The notes under the pieces: generated by a model
What the model saw: only the letters and a program-made list of their open reading frames with translations
Database searches by the model: none
Told to the model about the DNA's origin: nothing
Assembly (NCBI RefSeq): GCF_010731815.2
Contig: NZ_AP022593.1
Location: forward strand, 2,728,001 to 2,792,000
Direction of reading: 5' to 3'
Length of the DNA: 64,000 nucleotides
Source: Mycolicibacterium arabiense
GTDB taxonomy: Bacteria; Actinomycetota; Actinomycetes; Mycobacteriales; Mycobacteriaceae
Part shown: positions 34,075 through 42,297 of the stretch, in pieces
Numbering within the stretch: the first letter of the stretch is position 1
Layout: each line of letters starts with the position of its first letter
Translations under genes and position numbers: made by a program

Positions 34075-34911
34075 ATGTCCAACGACACCGAGTACCCCGG
34101 TCGCACCGGCGAGATGTCCGACCGTCCCTCCGACGAGATGCGCGACTACGAGGGACGAGGCCTGCTTTCGGGCAGGCGCGCCCTGATCACCGGCGGTGAC
34201 TCCGGCATCGGCCGTGCCGTCGCGGTCGCGTTCGCCAAGGAGGGCGCCGACGTCGCGATCGCCTACCTCTCGGAGGACGACGACGCGAAGCACACCGTCG
34301 AACTCGTGGAACGCGAGGGCCGCAAGGCGGTTCGACTGCCCGGCGACCTGTCGGACCCGCAGCGCTGTCGCGAGGTGGTGGCCGAGACCGCCGAGGCCCT
34401 CGGCGGTCTCGACGTGCTGGTGAACAACGCCGCCTACCAGAACCCCGTCGAGGACTTCGCCGAACTGTCCGACGAGCAGTGGCGCCACACGTTCGCCGTC
34501 AACGTCGACAGCTTCTTCCACGTCACCAAGGCTGCGTTGGCGCACCTGCCCGAGGGCGGGTCGATCATCAACACGGCATCGATCAACGGGTTGCGGGGCA
34601 ACAAGACCCTGATCGACTACTCGGCCACCAAGGGGGCCGTCATCGCGCTCACCTATTCGCTCGCCCAGTCACTACAGGAGCGCGGCATCCGGGTGAACTG
34701 CGTTGCTCCGGGACCGGTTTGGACGCCGCTCATTCCGGCGACCATGCCCAAGGAGAAGGCCGAGTCGTTCGGCAAGCAGACGCCGATGGGGCGCGCTGCT
34801 CAACCCGACGAGATCGCCCCGTCCTACGTGTTCTTCGCCGCCGGACGGATGTCGTCGTACTACAGCGGTGAGGTGCTCGCGCCCATCGGCGGGGAGACCC
34901 TGCCGGGCTGA
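34075..34911 (+). CDS. SDR oxidoreductase, general stress protein 39-like
   Basis: This 278-residue SDR has an extended N-terminus (about 32 residues with DYEGRGLLSGR), the cofactor motif TGGDSGIG (40-47), NNAAYQN and the catalytic YSATK. The extension and order match the YhdF/YdaD (general stress protein 39) group of Bacillus SigB-regulated dehydrogenases. The SigF-type promoter just upstream fits that. Substrate unknown. It converges with the DUF3618 gene, ten bases apart. Confidence 0.87.
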   Translation: MSNDTEYPGRTGEMSDRPSDEMRDYEGRGLLSGRRALITGGDSGIGRAVAVAFAKEGADVAIAYLSEDDDAKHTVELVEREGRKAVRLPGDLSDPQRCREVVAETAEALGGLDVLVNNAAYQNPVEDFAELSDEQWRHTFAVNVDSFFHVTKAALAHLPEGGSIINTASINGLRGNKTLIDYSATKGAVIALTYSLAQSLQERGIRVNCVAPGPVWTPLIPATMPKEKAESFGKQTPMGRAAQPDEIAPSYVFFAAGRMSSYYSGEVLAPIGGETLPG

Positions 34912-34921
34912 GCGGGCTCGC

Positions 34922-35242
34922 TCAGCGGCGGCGGCGCCGGATGACGACCACGCCGCCGAGGAGCACCGCGACCACGGCGGCTGCAACCCACGGCACCGCA
35001 GGGTAGGCGCGTGCGTTCTCGGTGACGACGTGCTTGGTGCGGGCAACGGCGACCTTGGCGTCGGCGACCTTCTCGTGCACCTTGTCCTCGGCGCGGCCCT
35101 TGACGTCCATCTTGTCGGTCAGCGCCGCGACGGTCTCGCCGAGCGCCGCACGGGTCTCCTCGATGTCGGCGCGGATCTCCTCGACGCCGGCGTCGGGCGC
35201 CGGTTCCGAGGGGTTGCCCGCACTGCCGCTGGTGTCGGTCAT
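34922..35242 (-). CDS. DUF3618 membrane-anchored protein
   Basis: This 106-residue protein has an acidic helical N-terminal part (DIEETRAALGETVAALTDKMDVK, the DUF3618 signature) and a C-terminal membrane helix (about 78-100) followed by a poly-Arg end on the inside. ATG 35242 overlaps the stop of the holin-like gene (ATGA). The function of DUF3618 is unknown; it is often next to holin-like membrane proteins in actinobacteria. Confidence 0.82.
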   Translation of the reverse strand: MTDTSGSAGNPSEPAPDAGVEEIRADIEETRAALGETVAALTDKMDVKGRAEDKVHEKVADAKVAVARTKHVVTENARAYPAVPWVAAAVVAVLLGGVVVIRRRRR

Positions 35243-35652
35243 GACGTCGCCGATCCCTTCACTTCTTGGATGTCCTTCTTCACGCTCTCGGTACTCACCT
35301 GCAGCGGCGGCGGCACCTTCTTCGCCTGTGCCTTGCTGATCAGCGCGGCGACGGCGGCGATCACGAACAGGACGACGGCGACGATCAGCGCCGAGGCCCA
35401 CACCGGGAGCACCAGGGCCAGCCCCGCGATGGCGGCCGTGACGAGCGCGGCGACTCCGAACACCGCCATCAGGCCGCTGGCGCCGATCAGCCCGGCACCG
35501 ACGCCCGCGTGCTTCGCGGATTCCTTGAGTTCGGCTGTCGCCAAACGCATTTCGTCGCGCACCAGACGGGACGTCTGAGCGGACAGGTCACTGACGAGTT
35601 CTGCGATCGGTGCGTCCGACCGAGATCCCGTGTCTCGCGTGCTGCTGGTCAT
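35239..35652 (-). CDS. phage-holin-like (holin superfamily III) membrane protein
   Basis: This 137-residue protein has a polar, helical N-terminus (DLSAQTSRLVRDEMRLATAELKESA, typical of Phage_holin_3_6/YqjE-like proteins) and two membrane helices (about 51-77 and 82-107). It is chromosomal rather than viral in context: there are no phage genes around. It is likely a membrane-organising or stress protein. GAGGAG precedes ATG 35652. Confidence 0.8.
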   Translation of the reverse strand: MTSSTRDTGSRSDAPIAELVSDLSAQTSRLVRDEMRLATAELKESAKHAGVGAGLIGASGLMAVFGVAALVTAAIAGLALVLPVWASALIVAVVLFVIAAVAALISKAQAKKVPPPLQVSTESVKKDIQEVKGSATS

Positions 35653-35697
35653 GAGGTCACTCCTCTCGCAGGGTTCATGGCAGGCAGTGCCCCGTGA

Positions 35698-36471
35698 TCA
35701 TCGGCTGGAAACATCGAGGTCGACGATCAACGGGCGGTGATCGGATATCGCCATCTCCGGGGTCGCGGTGGCGCGCGCCACCAGGGTCGGGTCGTCGGTG
35801 AGCAGGTGGTCGAGCTGTCGGTCGGGCTGGGTCGCAGGAAACGTCGGCGACGGGTCACCGAGTGAGCGCAGGCCCGACCAGCGCCGCGCCGAGTTCGCGT
35901 TCAGGTTGAGGTCGCCGGTCAGGATCCGCGGACCGGGCAGCCCCTTCAGGTCGCGGACGAGCCTGCGCAACTGGCTGCGGTTCCAGCCGGGCACGAACGA
36001 CAGGTGGGTGTTCGCCACCGTGAGCGTCCCGATTGGCGTGTCGAACCGCCCGATGACCGCGGCGCGAGGTTCTTCGTCGACCACCATCACGCGATTGGGG
36101 CCTGGCAGGTACATCGGAAACTTCATCGGGATCCGCGGCAACCGCACGACCTGCCACGACGTCGACGGGTAACGCGACAGCAGCGCCACCCCGTAGGCGG
36201 CGGTGCCGGGCTGATGGTCGCCGGTGGCGGCCATCCACGTCGCACCCGGAGTACCGGAGATCGCCGCCACGAACCGGTGACTGACGGCCCCCATCGCCTC
36301 GGCCGCGACGGCCGTCAGGTCGGCCATCCCCGACCGCTCCTGCTCGAAGTCCACCTCCTGCAGAGCCAGAACGTCGGCGTCGATGGCCCGCACGCAGTCG
36401 CGCAGGCGGTCGAGGTCCACCCCGTCGCCCACGGTTCGCCCGTGCAAGATGTTGAATGTCGCCATCCGCAT
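35698..36471 (-). CDS. endonuclease/exonuclease/phosphatase-family protein
   Basis: This 257-residue protein has the EEP fold: TFNILHG (3-10), ALQEVD (36-41, metal-binding Glu), NTHLSF near 150, LTGDLNLN near 183 and SDHRPLIVDL at the end, giving the His/Asp catalytic set. Members hydrolyse phosphodiesters of DNA, RNA or lipids. No signal peptide is visible. ATG 36471 is followed by a second Met two codons on. The divergent neighbour is 19 bases away. Substrate unknown. Confidence 0.85.
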   Translation of the reverse strand: MRMATFNILHGRTVGDGVDLDRLRDCVRAIDADVLALQEVDFEQERSGMADLTAVAAEAMGAVSHRFVAAISGTPGATWMAATGDHQPGTAAYGVALLSRYPSTSWQVVRLPRIPMKFPMYLPGPNRVMVVDEEPRAAVIGRFDTPIGTLTVANTHLSFVPGWNRSQLRRLVRDLKGLPGPRILTGDLNLNANSARRWSGLRSLGDPSPTFPATQPDRQLDHLLTDDPTLVARATATPEMAISDHRPLIVDLDVSSR

Positions 36472-36490
36472 GGGGTACTAGGTACCCACC

Positions 36491-37120
36491 ATGACGATTC
36501 ATCCACCTGCCGAGTGCAGCGCAATACCCGGCGATCACGAAGAACTGCGTGAGGCGCTGCGTCGCGCCGCGTCCGCGCTGAAGGCCCACGGACCGGAGTT
36601 CGCGCTGGCAGGCAGCTATGCGCTGTGGGTGCACGGTGCACCCGAGCCCGTCCACGACGTCGACATGGTGGTCGCGGAGGTCGACGTCGAAGCCGCGGTG
36701 TCGACATTGTCCGACGCCGGGTTCGACGTCGAGCGCACACCCGAGGACTGGTTGTTCAAGGGCACGTCGGGATCGGTCTTCGTCGACGTCCTGCACCGGG
36801 TCAACGGCGAGGTGGTGACCCACGATCTGATCGCCTCGGCCGCGCGCCGCGACGTGCTGGCAATCCCGATGCCCGTGCTGGCGCCGACCGTCGTCTTCAC
36901 GCAGAAATTGAGGTCGTTGCACGAACACCATTGCAACTTCGCGGCGCTGCTGCCCGCGGCCCGTGCAGTGCGTGAGCAGGTCGACTGGTCGACGGTGCGT
37001 GAGGCGACGGCCGACAACGACTTCGCTGCCGCGTTCCTGTTCCTGACCGACCGGCTCGGCATCAGCGACTCGGCGAGCGTCACCGAACCGTCAGCCCGGG
37101 CTCACGAGCTACCCACCTAG
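36491..37120 (+). CDS. nucleotidyltransferase-fold protein
   Basis: This 209-residue protein has an LAGSYALWVHGAPEPVHDVDMVVAEVD stretch (about 38-64) that fits the GS-x-D-x-D core of nucleotidyltransferases in MNT/AbiEii-like families, followed by LFKGTSGSVFVDVLH. Such proteins can be antitoxin-linked or modify small molecules. No partner toxin is adjacent. Function is uncertain. Confidence 0.65.
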   Translation: MTIHPPAECSAIPGDHEELREALRRAASALKAHGPEFALAGSYALWVHGAPEPVHDVDMVVAEVDVEAAVSTLSDAGFDVERTPEDWLFKGTSGSVFVDVLHRVNGEVVTHDLIASAARRDVLAIPMPVLAPTVVFTQKLRSLHEHHCNFAALLPAARAVREQVDWSTVREATADNDFAAAFLFLTDRLGISDSASVTEPSARAHELPT

Positions 37121-37131
37121 GGTGGGAAGGC

Positions 37132-38511
37132 GTGGGTACTCCAGGCGGGCGCAATGACGGGTCGATCGCCAAGGAGGTAGTCGCCGTCACGGTGGCGGTG
37201 GTGCTGGTGGTCGCCGCGTTCGTCATCCCGCACCTGCACCTGGGCAGCCTCACCCCGCTGATCAACGCGACCCCCGAACGCTTCCGCGACTTCGCCGGCA
37301 CCGCACCCGTCTTCGGGTGGTGGGAGGCGCACGTCGGGTGGGGCACCGTGCCCGCCATCGTCATAGCCGTCGCCGTCGTGCTGGCGGGCCAGAGTGTCGC
37401 CGCGCGGCTGCCATGGCGCGCGGTGCCGTTGGCGACGTGGGCGACCGCGGCGGCATGGGCGTTCTCGCTGGCCATGATCGACGGCTGGGAGCGCGGATTC
37501 GCAGGCAGGCTCACCGCCCGCCACGAGTACCTGCGCCAGGTACCAACCATCGACGACATCCCCGAGACGGTCCGGACGTTCGCGAGCCGCATCCTGGACT
37601 ACCAGCCCGACTCGTGGATCACCCACGTCTCGGGTCACCCGCCCGGCGCGCTGCTCACCTTCGTGTGGCTGGACCGCATCGGCCTCGGTGGCGGCGGGTG
37701 GGCGGGCATGCTGTGCCTGCTCGTCGGATCGAGCGCGGCGGCTGCCATCGTCGTCGCCGTGCGCGCGCTGGCCGACGAGTCGACCGCACGGCTGGCGGCG
37801 CCATTCCTCGCGGTGGCGCCGACGGCCATCTGGATCGCCGTCTCCGCCGACGGCTACTTCGCAGGCGTCGCCGCATGGGGCATCGCGCTGCTGGCACTCG
37901 CCGCGCGCAGAACCGCCCGGGTCCCCGTGGTGGCGGCCATCGCCGCGGGACTGCTGCTCGGGTGGGCGATCTTCCTCAACTACGGCCTGGGCCTCATCGC
38001 ATTGGTCGCCGTCGCCGTGCTCATCGCCGCCCCGGACCTACGCTCGGCTCTGCGCGCGCTCGTACCGGCCGTCGTCGCCGCACTGGTGGTCGTCGGGGTG
38101 TTCGCCGCAGCCGGGTTCTGGTGGTTCGACGGATACCACCTGGTGCAGGAACGCTATTGGCAGGGCATCGCGCTGGACCGGCCGTTCCAGTACTGGGTGT
38201 GGGGCAACCTCGCAGCGGTCGTCTGCGCGGTCGGGCTGGGCACGGTGGCGGGCATCGGGCGGGTGTTCGACGTTGCGGCGATCAAGCGACGGTCCGGCCT
38301 TCACCTCGTCGTGATCGGCGCGCTGCTGGCCATCGCGTGCGCGGACTTGAGCATGCTGAGCAAGGCCGAGGTGGAACGGATTTGGCTGCCGTTCACGGTG
38401 TGGCTGGTGGCCGCGACGGCCCTGCTCCCCCCGCGATCACACCGATGGTGGCTGGCGCTCAACGTCATCGGGGCCTTGGTGCTCAACCACCTGATCTTCA
38501 CGAACTGGTAG
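37132..38511 (+). CDS. conserved integral membrane protein (Rv0541c-like)
   Basis: This 459-residue protein starts at GTG 37132 after GGGAAGG. It has about eleven hydrophobic segments and a soluble loop with the conserved HVSGHPPGALL near 164-174. The layout is that of GT-C-type membrane proteins, and the position next to the GT2 and DUF2064 genes matches Rv0541c of M. tuberculosis. The catalytic role is unproven. It converges with the methyltransferase gene. Confidence 0.75.
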   Translation: MGTPGGRNDGSIAKEVVAVTVAVVLVVAAFVIPHLHLGSLTPLINATPERFRDFAGTAPVFGWWEAHVGWGTVPAIVIAVAVVLAGQSVAARLPWRAVPLATWATAAAWAFSLAMIDGWERGFAGRLTARHEYLRQVPTIDDIPETVRTFASRILDYQPDSWITHVSGHPPGALLTFVWLDRIGLGGGGWAGMLCLLVGSSAAAAIVVAVRALADESTARLAAPFLAVAPTAIWIAVSADGYFAGVAAWGIALLALAARRTARVPVVAAIAAGLLLGWAIFLNYGLGLIALVAVAVLIAAPDLRSALRALVPAVVAALVVVGVFAAAGFWWFDGYHLVQERYWQGIALDRPFQYWVWGNLAAVVCAVGLGTVAGIGRVFDVAAIKRRSGLHLVVIGALLAIACADLSMLSKAEVERIWLPFTVWLVAATALLPPRSHRWWLALNVIGALVLNHLIFTNW

Positions 38512-38523
38512 CAGCCGGCGGCC

Positions 38524-39153
38524 CTACGCCGCTGCGAGGGTCGCCAAGACGCGAGTGCCGATCGGTTGCACGGCGGAGATCGTCAGGCCGACGTCGTCGG
38601 CCAGCTTGCGGGCGCCGTCGAGTCCGACGGTCGCCCACTTGAACCACGGGCCGATGGTGCGCGACGACTCCAGCCGTACCCAGCGCACCACCACGCCGTC
38701 GGTGTTGCCGTCGAACTCGGTGATGCAGTGGCCGCCGGTCCGCAGGAGTTCGGCAGCGCGCTGCAGGACGCGGCGCGGATCGCCCGACAGTCCCACGTTG
38801 CCGTCGGCCAGCAGCACCGTCGACCAGCGTCCGGTACCGGGAAGGGGGTCGAACACGTCGCGTCGCAGGGCGGGCGCCCCGCGGCGGCGGGCGAGTTCCA
38901 CGGCGGTCGCGGACTGATCGACGCCCAGCGCGGGCACCCCGCGCTTGATCAGGTGCGCAACGAATCGGCCTGGGCCACAACCGAGATCGATGGTGGGGCC
39001 GTTGCACCTACCCAGCACGGCGCGGTCGAACTCCCGGTCGGCGCGACGATTGCCCAGCCAGCTGTGTACGGCCAGCCCGTGCACGCTGCCGTCCTCGTGC
39101 CGCAGCCAACATCGTTCGCCCGTGAGTGCCTCGTCGTACAAATTGCCGAACAC
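38524..39153 (-). CDS. class I SAM-dependent methyltransferase
   Basis: This 209-residue methyltransferase has the SAM motif DLGCGPGRFVAHLI near 56-69 and ALGVDQSATAVELAR near 74-88, with a VLLADGNVGLSGDP post-motif loop. It lies one base downstream of the DUF2064 gene, so it is the third gene of a GT2-DUF2064-methyltransferase operon. It may methylate a product of that operon. Substrate unknown. Confidence 0.83.
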   Translation of the reverse strand: MFGNLYDEALTGERCWLRHEDGSVHGLAVHSWLGNRRADREFDRAVLGRCNGPTIDLGCGPGRFVAHLIKRGVPALGVDQSATAVELARRRGAPALRRDVFDPLPGTGRWSTVLLADGNVGLSGDPRRVLQRAAELLRTGGHCITEFDGNTDGVVVRWVRLESSRTIGPWFKWATVGLDGARKLADDVGLTISAVQPIGTRVLATLAAA

Positions 39154-39154
39154 G

Positions 39155-39823
39155 TCATACCTCCGCGGTCTGGGTCGCTGCGTGGAACCGGCTGTCCGGG
39201 CGGCATGCCCGCCGGACGTCGGATAGATCGTCGATCGTGTCGACGTCGGCCAGTTCCGGCACCAACGTCACCGCCAGTCCCGTGTCGCGCAGAGCGGCAA
39301 GCGTTACGGCGCCCGTCTCCGCCGTCGACATGGGCACGTCGCGCAGACACTCCGCGCTCGACGGTGACGTCACGCCGAGCACCCACCATCCGCCGTCGCG
39401 GGCCATCCCCAGCACGGCGTCGGTGCCTACCAGTTCACGCGCGCACCGTCCCAGCAGATCCGCGTCGACCTGCGGGGTGTCCATCCCGATCTGCAGCACG
39501 GGCAGCCCGTCGGCGACGCGCGACGCGTCGGCGTGGGCATTGGCGAGGCGGTCGGCGAAGCCATCCCCGCGCTGCTCCACCACCGTGAAGTCGGAGAGGC
39601 GTTCGGCGATCTCGGCGCTGCGGCACGCCAGGGCCAGGTCGCCCGTCATGGCCACGACCCGGCGGGCCACCGGCGTCGCGGAGACGGCGTCGAGGGTGTC
39701 CAGCAACGCGGCCGCAGCGATGTCGGCGGCCGCGACGTCGCCGAGCGTGGCGGCCAGCCGCGTCTTGGCCAGGCCCGGGATCGGCGCCTTCGCGACGACC
39801 AGCAGGGCGACCGGGGTGGTCAC
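39155..39823 (-). CDS. DUF2064 / TIGR04282 glycosyltransferase-like protein
   Basis: This 222-residue protein has an N-terminal VVAKAPIPGLAKTRLAATLG, IGMDTPQVDADLL and DGGWWVLG, the nucleotidyl/glycosyltransferase-fold motifs of DUF2064 (CofC-like). It is the counterpart of Rv0540. GTG 39823 overlaps the GT2 stop (GTGA). Activity not established; the operon with a dolichyl-phosphate-sugar-synthase-like GT2 suggests glycolipid work. Confidence 0.85.
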   Translation of the reverse strand: MTTPVALLVVAKAPIPGLAKTRLAATLGDVAAADIAAAALLDTLDAVSATPVARRVVAMTGDLALACRSAEIAERLSDFTVVEQRGDGFADRLANAHADASRVADGLPVLQIGMDTPQVDADLLGRCARELVGTDAVLGMARDGGWWVLGVTSPSSAECLRDVPMSTAETGAVTLAALRDTGLAVTLVPELADVDTIDDLSDVRRACRPDSRFHAATQTAEV

Positions 39824-40479
39824 GAGATCGTCCGCATGAAGTCGTACGAGGCGGTGACGCTGCCGCGCAGCGATCCGCTCACCTTCGACTTCCCGCCGGT
39901 GCGCACGCCGTAGGGCACGTCGAGCTCCACGACCTTCCAGTTCGCGGCGGCGGCCTTCATCAGCAGCTCGAGCGGGTAGCCCGACCGCCGGTCGGCCACG
40001 TCGAGCGCCAGCAGGGCGTCCCGACGCGCGACGCGCATGGGGGCGATGTCGTGCACCGGCAGACCGTGACGCCGCCGCAGCCGCCAGCACACCGCAGCCG
40101 TGCCGAGCCTCGCGTGCCACGGCCAGCCCACGCCGGGTCGTGGCCGCCGGCGGCCGATCGCCATGTCGGCGCCAGCCTCGACGGCCTCCACCAGCATGGG
40201 CAGGTCGCGGGGGTCGAGCGAACCGTCACCGTCGATCACCGCGACCAATGGCGTCGTGGCTGCGACGATGCCCGCGTGCACCGCGGCGCCGTACCCGGGT
40301 TGTGACTCGCTGACCACGCGGGCGCCGCAGCGGCGGGCCACCTCGGCGGTGCCGTCGGTGCTGTTGTTGTCCACGACCAGAGCGACGTAATCCTCGGGCA
40401 TCGCCGCCAGTACGCCGGGCAGGGGCAGCGCCTCGTCGAGACACGGCAACACGACCGTGACGTGGGATCCGTGCACCAC
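39820..40479 (-). CDS. GT2, polyprenyl-phosphate sugar synthase-like (Rv0539-like)
   Basis: This 219-residue GT-A enzyme has VVLPCLDEA near 9-17, VVDNNSTDGT near 35-44, VIDGDGSLDP near 80-89 and a WKVVELDVPYGVRTGGKSKVSGSLRGS end, typical of dolichyl/polyprenyl-phosphate mannose synthases. It would transfer a sugar to a polyprenyl phosphate carrier on the cytoplasmic side. GTG 40479 is one of two adjacent GTGs. Position and partners match Rv0539. Confidence 0.85.
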   Translation of the reverse strand: MVHGSHVTVVLPCLDEALPLPGVLAAMPEDYVALVVDNNSTDGTAEVARRCGARVVSESQPGYGAAVHAGIVAATTPLVAVIDGDGSLDPRDLPMLVEAVEAGADMAIGRRRPRPGVGWPWHARLGTAAVCWRLRRRHGLPVHDIAPMRVARRDALLALDVADRRSGYPLELLMKAAAANWKVVELDVPYGVRTGGKSKVSGSLRGSVTASYDFMRTIS

Positions 40480-40579
40480 GCGAGGTTAACCGCGCACCCT
40501 GGCATCCAACCCTCGGTTAGCTGACGAATTAATGACGTTGGTGCAGTTAATCCCGTATTCGGGGCTATTGTGGGATGTC

Positions 40580-41269
40580 GTGACCCGCGTCCTCATCGCC
40601 GACGACGACAATGTCGTACGCGATGTCGTGCGCAGATACCTCGAACGGGACGGTCTCGACGTCGCCGTCGCGAGGGACGGACACGAAGCCCTTCGGCTCC
40701 TTGGCTCGGAACGCATCGACGTTGCCGTGCTCGACGTGATGATGCCCGGGCCCAGTGGTTTGGCGCTGTGCGAGACGCTGCGCGAGCGCGGGGGCTACAC
40801 CGTTCCGGTGATCCTGTTGACGGCCCTCGGCGAGGAGGACGACCGCATCGCCGGACTCGAGGCCGGCGCCGACGACTACCTCACCAAGCCGTTCAGTCCG
40901 AGAGAACTCGCCCTGCGCGTGCGCTCGGTGCTGCGCCGCGCCCCCTCGGCCGTCGGCGCACCCCCGGTCGTGCTGACCGTCGGCGACATGACGGTGTCCG
41001 CCGCGTCGCGCACCGTATCCATCCGGAACCGGCCGATCAGCCTGACCAATCGCGAATTCGACCTGCTGGTGTTCTTCCTGACCCACACCGGCGTGGTCTT
41101 CACCCGCGAAGAACTCTTGAAGCGCGTGTGGCAGTGGGACTTCGGTGACCTCTCCACGGTCACCGTGCACGTCAAGAGATTGCGGTCCAAGCTCGGCGAC
41201 GAGCATCGCGTGCAGACGGTGTGGGGTCGTGGCTACATGTGGAGTGGGACGCAGGATGCCGTCGACTGA
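40580..41269 (+). CDS. OmpR/PhoB-family response regulator
   Basis: This 229-residue protein has a receiver domain (1-115) with DDD near 7-9, the phosphorylated Asp in VLDVMMPG near 50-57, and KPFSPRELALR near 100. A winged-helix DNA-binding domain (about 128-225) follows, with LTNREFDLLVFFL and VTVHVKRLRSKLGD. GTG 40580 is chosen because it starts the receiver fold; an ATG at 40532 would add 16 residues. Its gene overlaps the kinase gene by 14 bases. Confidence 0.9.
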   Translation: MTRVLIADDDNVVRDVVRRYLERDGLDVAVARDGHEALRLLGSERIDVAVLDVMMPGPSGLALCETLRERGGYTVPVILLTALGEEDDRIAGLEAGADDYLTKPFSPRELALRVRSVLRRAPSAVGAPPVVLTVGDMTVSAASRTVSIRNRPISLTNREFDLLVFFLTHTGVVFTREELLKRVWQWDFGDLSTVTVHVKRLRSKLGDEHRVQTVWGRGYMWSGTQDAVD

Positions 41270-42284
41270 TCTCTGGGAGATCGTCGGCATCGCGCTCGCG
41301 TGCTCGGTCCCCGTCGTTGTGCTCGGCGGCATCGTCATCCGCGTTGCGCGGTCGTGGTCGCTGACGCTGAGCATGATCGTGCTGATCCTGATCCCGACGC
41401 TGGCGACGTTCACCGGGTTCCTCGGGGCGGGCGTCTTCATGGCCTCGGAATGGTTCGAGCGCATCGCGGTGGTCCTCGTCATCGTCTCGGTGGTGACGAT
41501 CCCGGCAGCCATCATGCTGGCGCGCTACCAGGCCCGAAGAATGGTGTGGGAGCAGGAGATCCGCGAATCGGAACAGGCCGCCGAGCAGTCCCGGCGCCGT
41601 CTCGTCGCATTCGTCAGCCACGACCTGCGGACGCCGCTGGCCGGGATTCGCGCCGTCGCCGAGGCGATCGCCGACGGGGTGGTGGCCGACGACGAGGTGC
41701 GCGACCACGCCAAGCACATCGAGCACGAGACGATCCGGCTGGCCGAGATGGTCGACGACCTGTTCGAGATGTCGAAGATCAATGCCGGCGCGGTGCAGAT
41801 GAACTACGACCGCGTGGCGCTCGACGAGGTCGTCGACGACGTGCTGGCCGCCCACAGGATCGCGGCCGAACGCGCCGGTGTCGTGCTGCGCGCCGACCTG
41901 CCCGTCGAGCCCGTGCGCGTCATCGGCAGCGACCGCGCCCTGGTGCGGGTGCTGTCGAACTTCGTGGCCAACGCGATCGCGCACACCCCGTCGGGCGGGA
42001 CGGTCGAACTGGCGATCGGCGCCGACGAGCGGGGTGCATGGGCCCGCGTGGACGACACTGGCGTCGGCATCGACGAGGCCGACCTGACCCGCGTGTTCGA
42101 CATCGCCTACCGGGGGTCCAACGGCAGGGTGCCGCGGTCGGATTCGTCGCTGCCGAGCGGCTCGGGCCTGGGCCTGGCGATCGCGGCCGGGCTCGTCCAG
42201 GCCCACCACGGCACGGTGTCGGCGTACAACCTCGGCACCGGCGCACGCTTCGAGGTGCGCCTACCGCTGGCAGGCGAGGAATAG
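41256..42284 (+). CDS. sensor histidine kinase
   Basis: This 342-residue kinase has two or three N-terminal membrane helices (about 8-28, 37-57 and 62-88), no large extracellular domain, a HisKA dimerisation domain with the phospho-acceptor His in FVSHDLRTP near 119-127, and a HATPase domain with N-box VLSNFVANAIAHTP, DDTGVGI and SGLGLAIAAGLVQAHHG. It forms a two-component pair with the preceding regulator. The short extracytoplasmic part suggests that it senses within or near the membrane. Confidence 0.9.
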   Translation: MPSTDLWEIVGIALACSVPVVVLGGIVIRVARSWSLTLSMIVLILIPTLATFTGFLGAGVFMASEWFERIAVVLVIVSVVTIPAAIMLARYQARRMVWEQEIRESEQAAEQSRRRLVAFVSHDLRTPLAGIRAVAEAIADGVVADDEVRDHAKHIEHETIRLAEMVDDLFEMSKINAGAVQMNYDRVALDEVVDDVLAAHRIAAERAGVVLRADLPVEPVRVIGSDRALVRVLSNFVANAIAHTPSGGTVELAIGADERGAWARVDDTGVGIDEADLTRVFDIAYRGSNGRVPRSDSSLPSGSGLGLAIAAGLVQAHHGTVSAYNLGTGARFEVRLPLAGEE

Positions 42285-42297
42285 CCCGGCCCCAGGG

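Noticed and set aside
35239..35652. Prophage remnant suggested by the holin-like gene
   Set aside because: No other phage gene, attachment site or repeat is nearby; holin-like membrane proteins paired with DUF3618 proteins are ordinary actinobacterial genes.
36473..36487. Near-palindrome with two GGTAC/GTACC boxes in the 19-base spacer between the divergent genes at 36471 and 36491
   Set aside because: The symmetry is imperfect and short, and GGGTAC on either strand has no -35 partner; not enough to call an operator or promoter.
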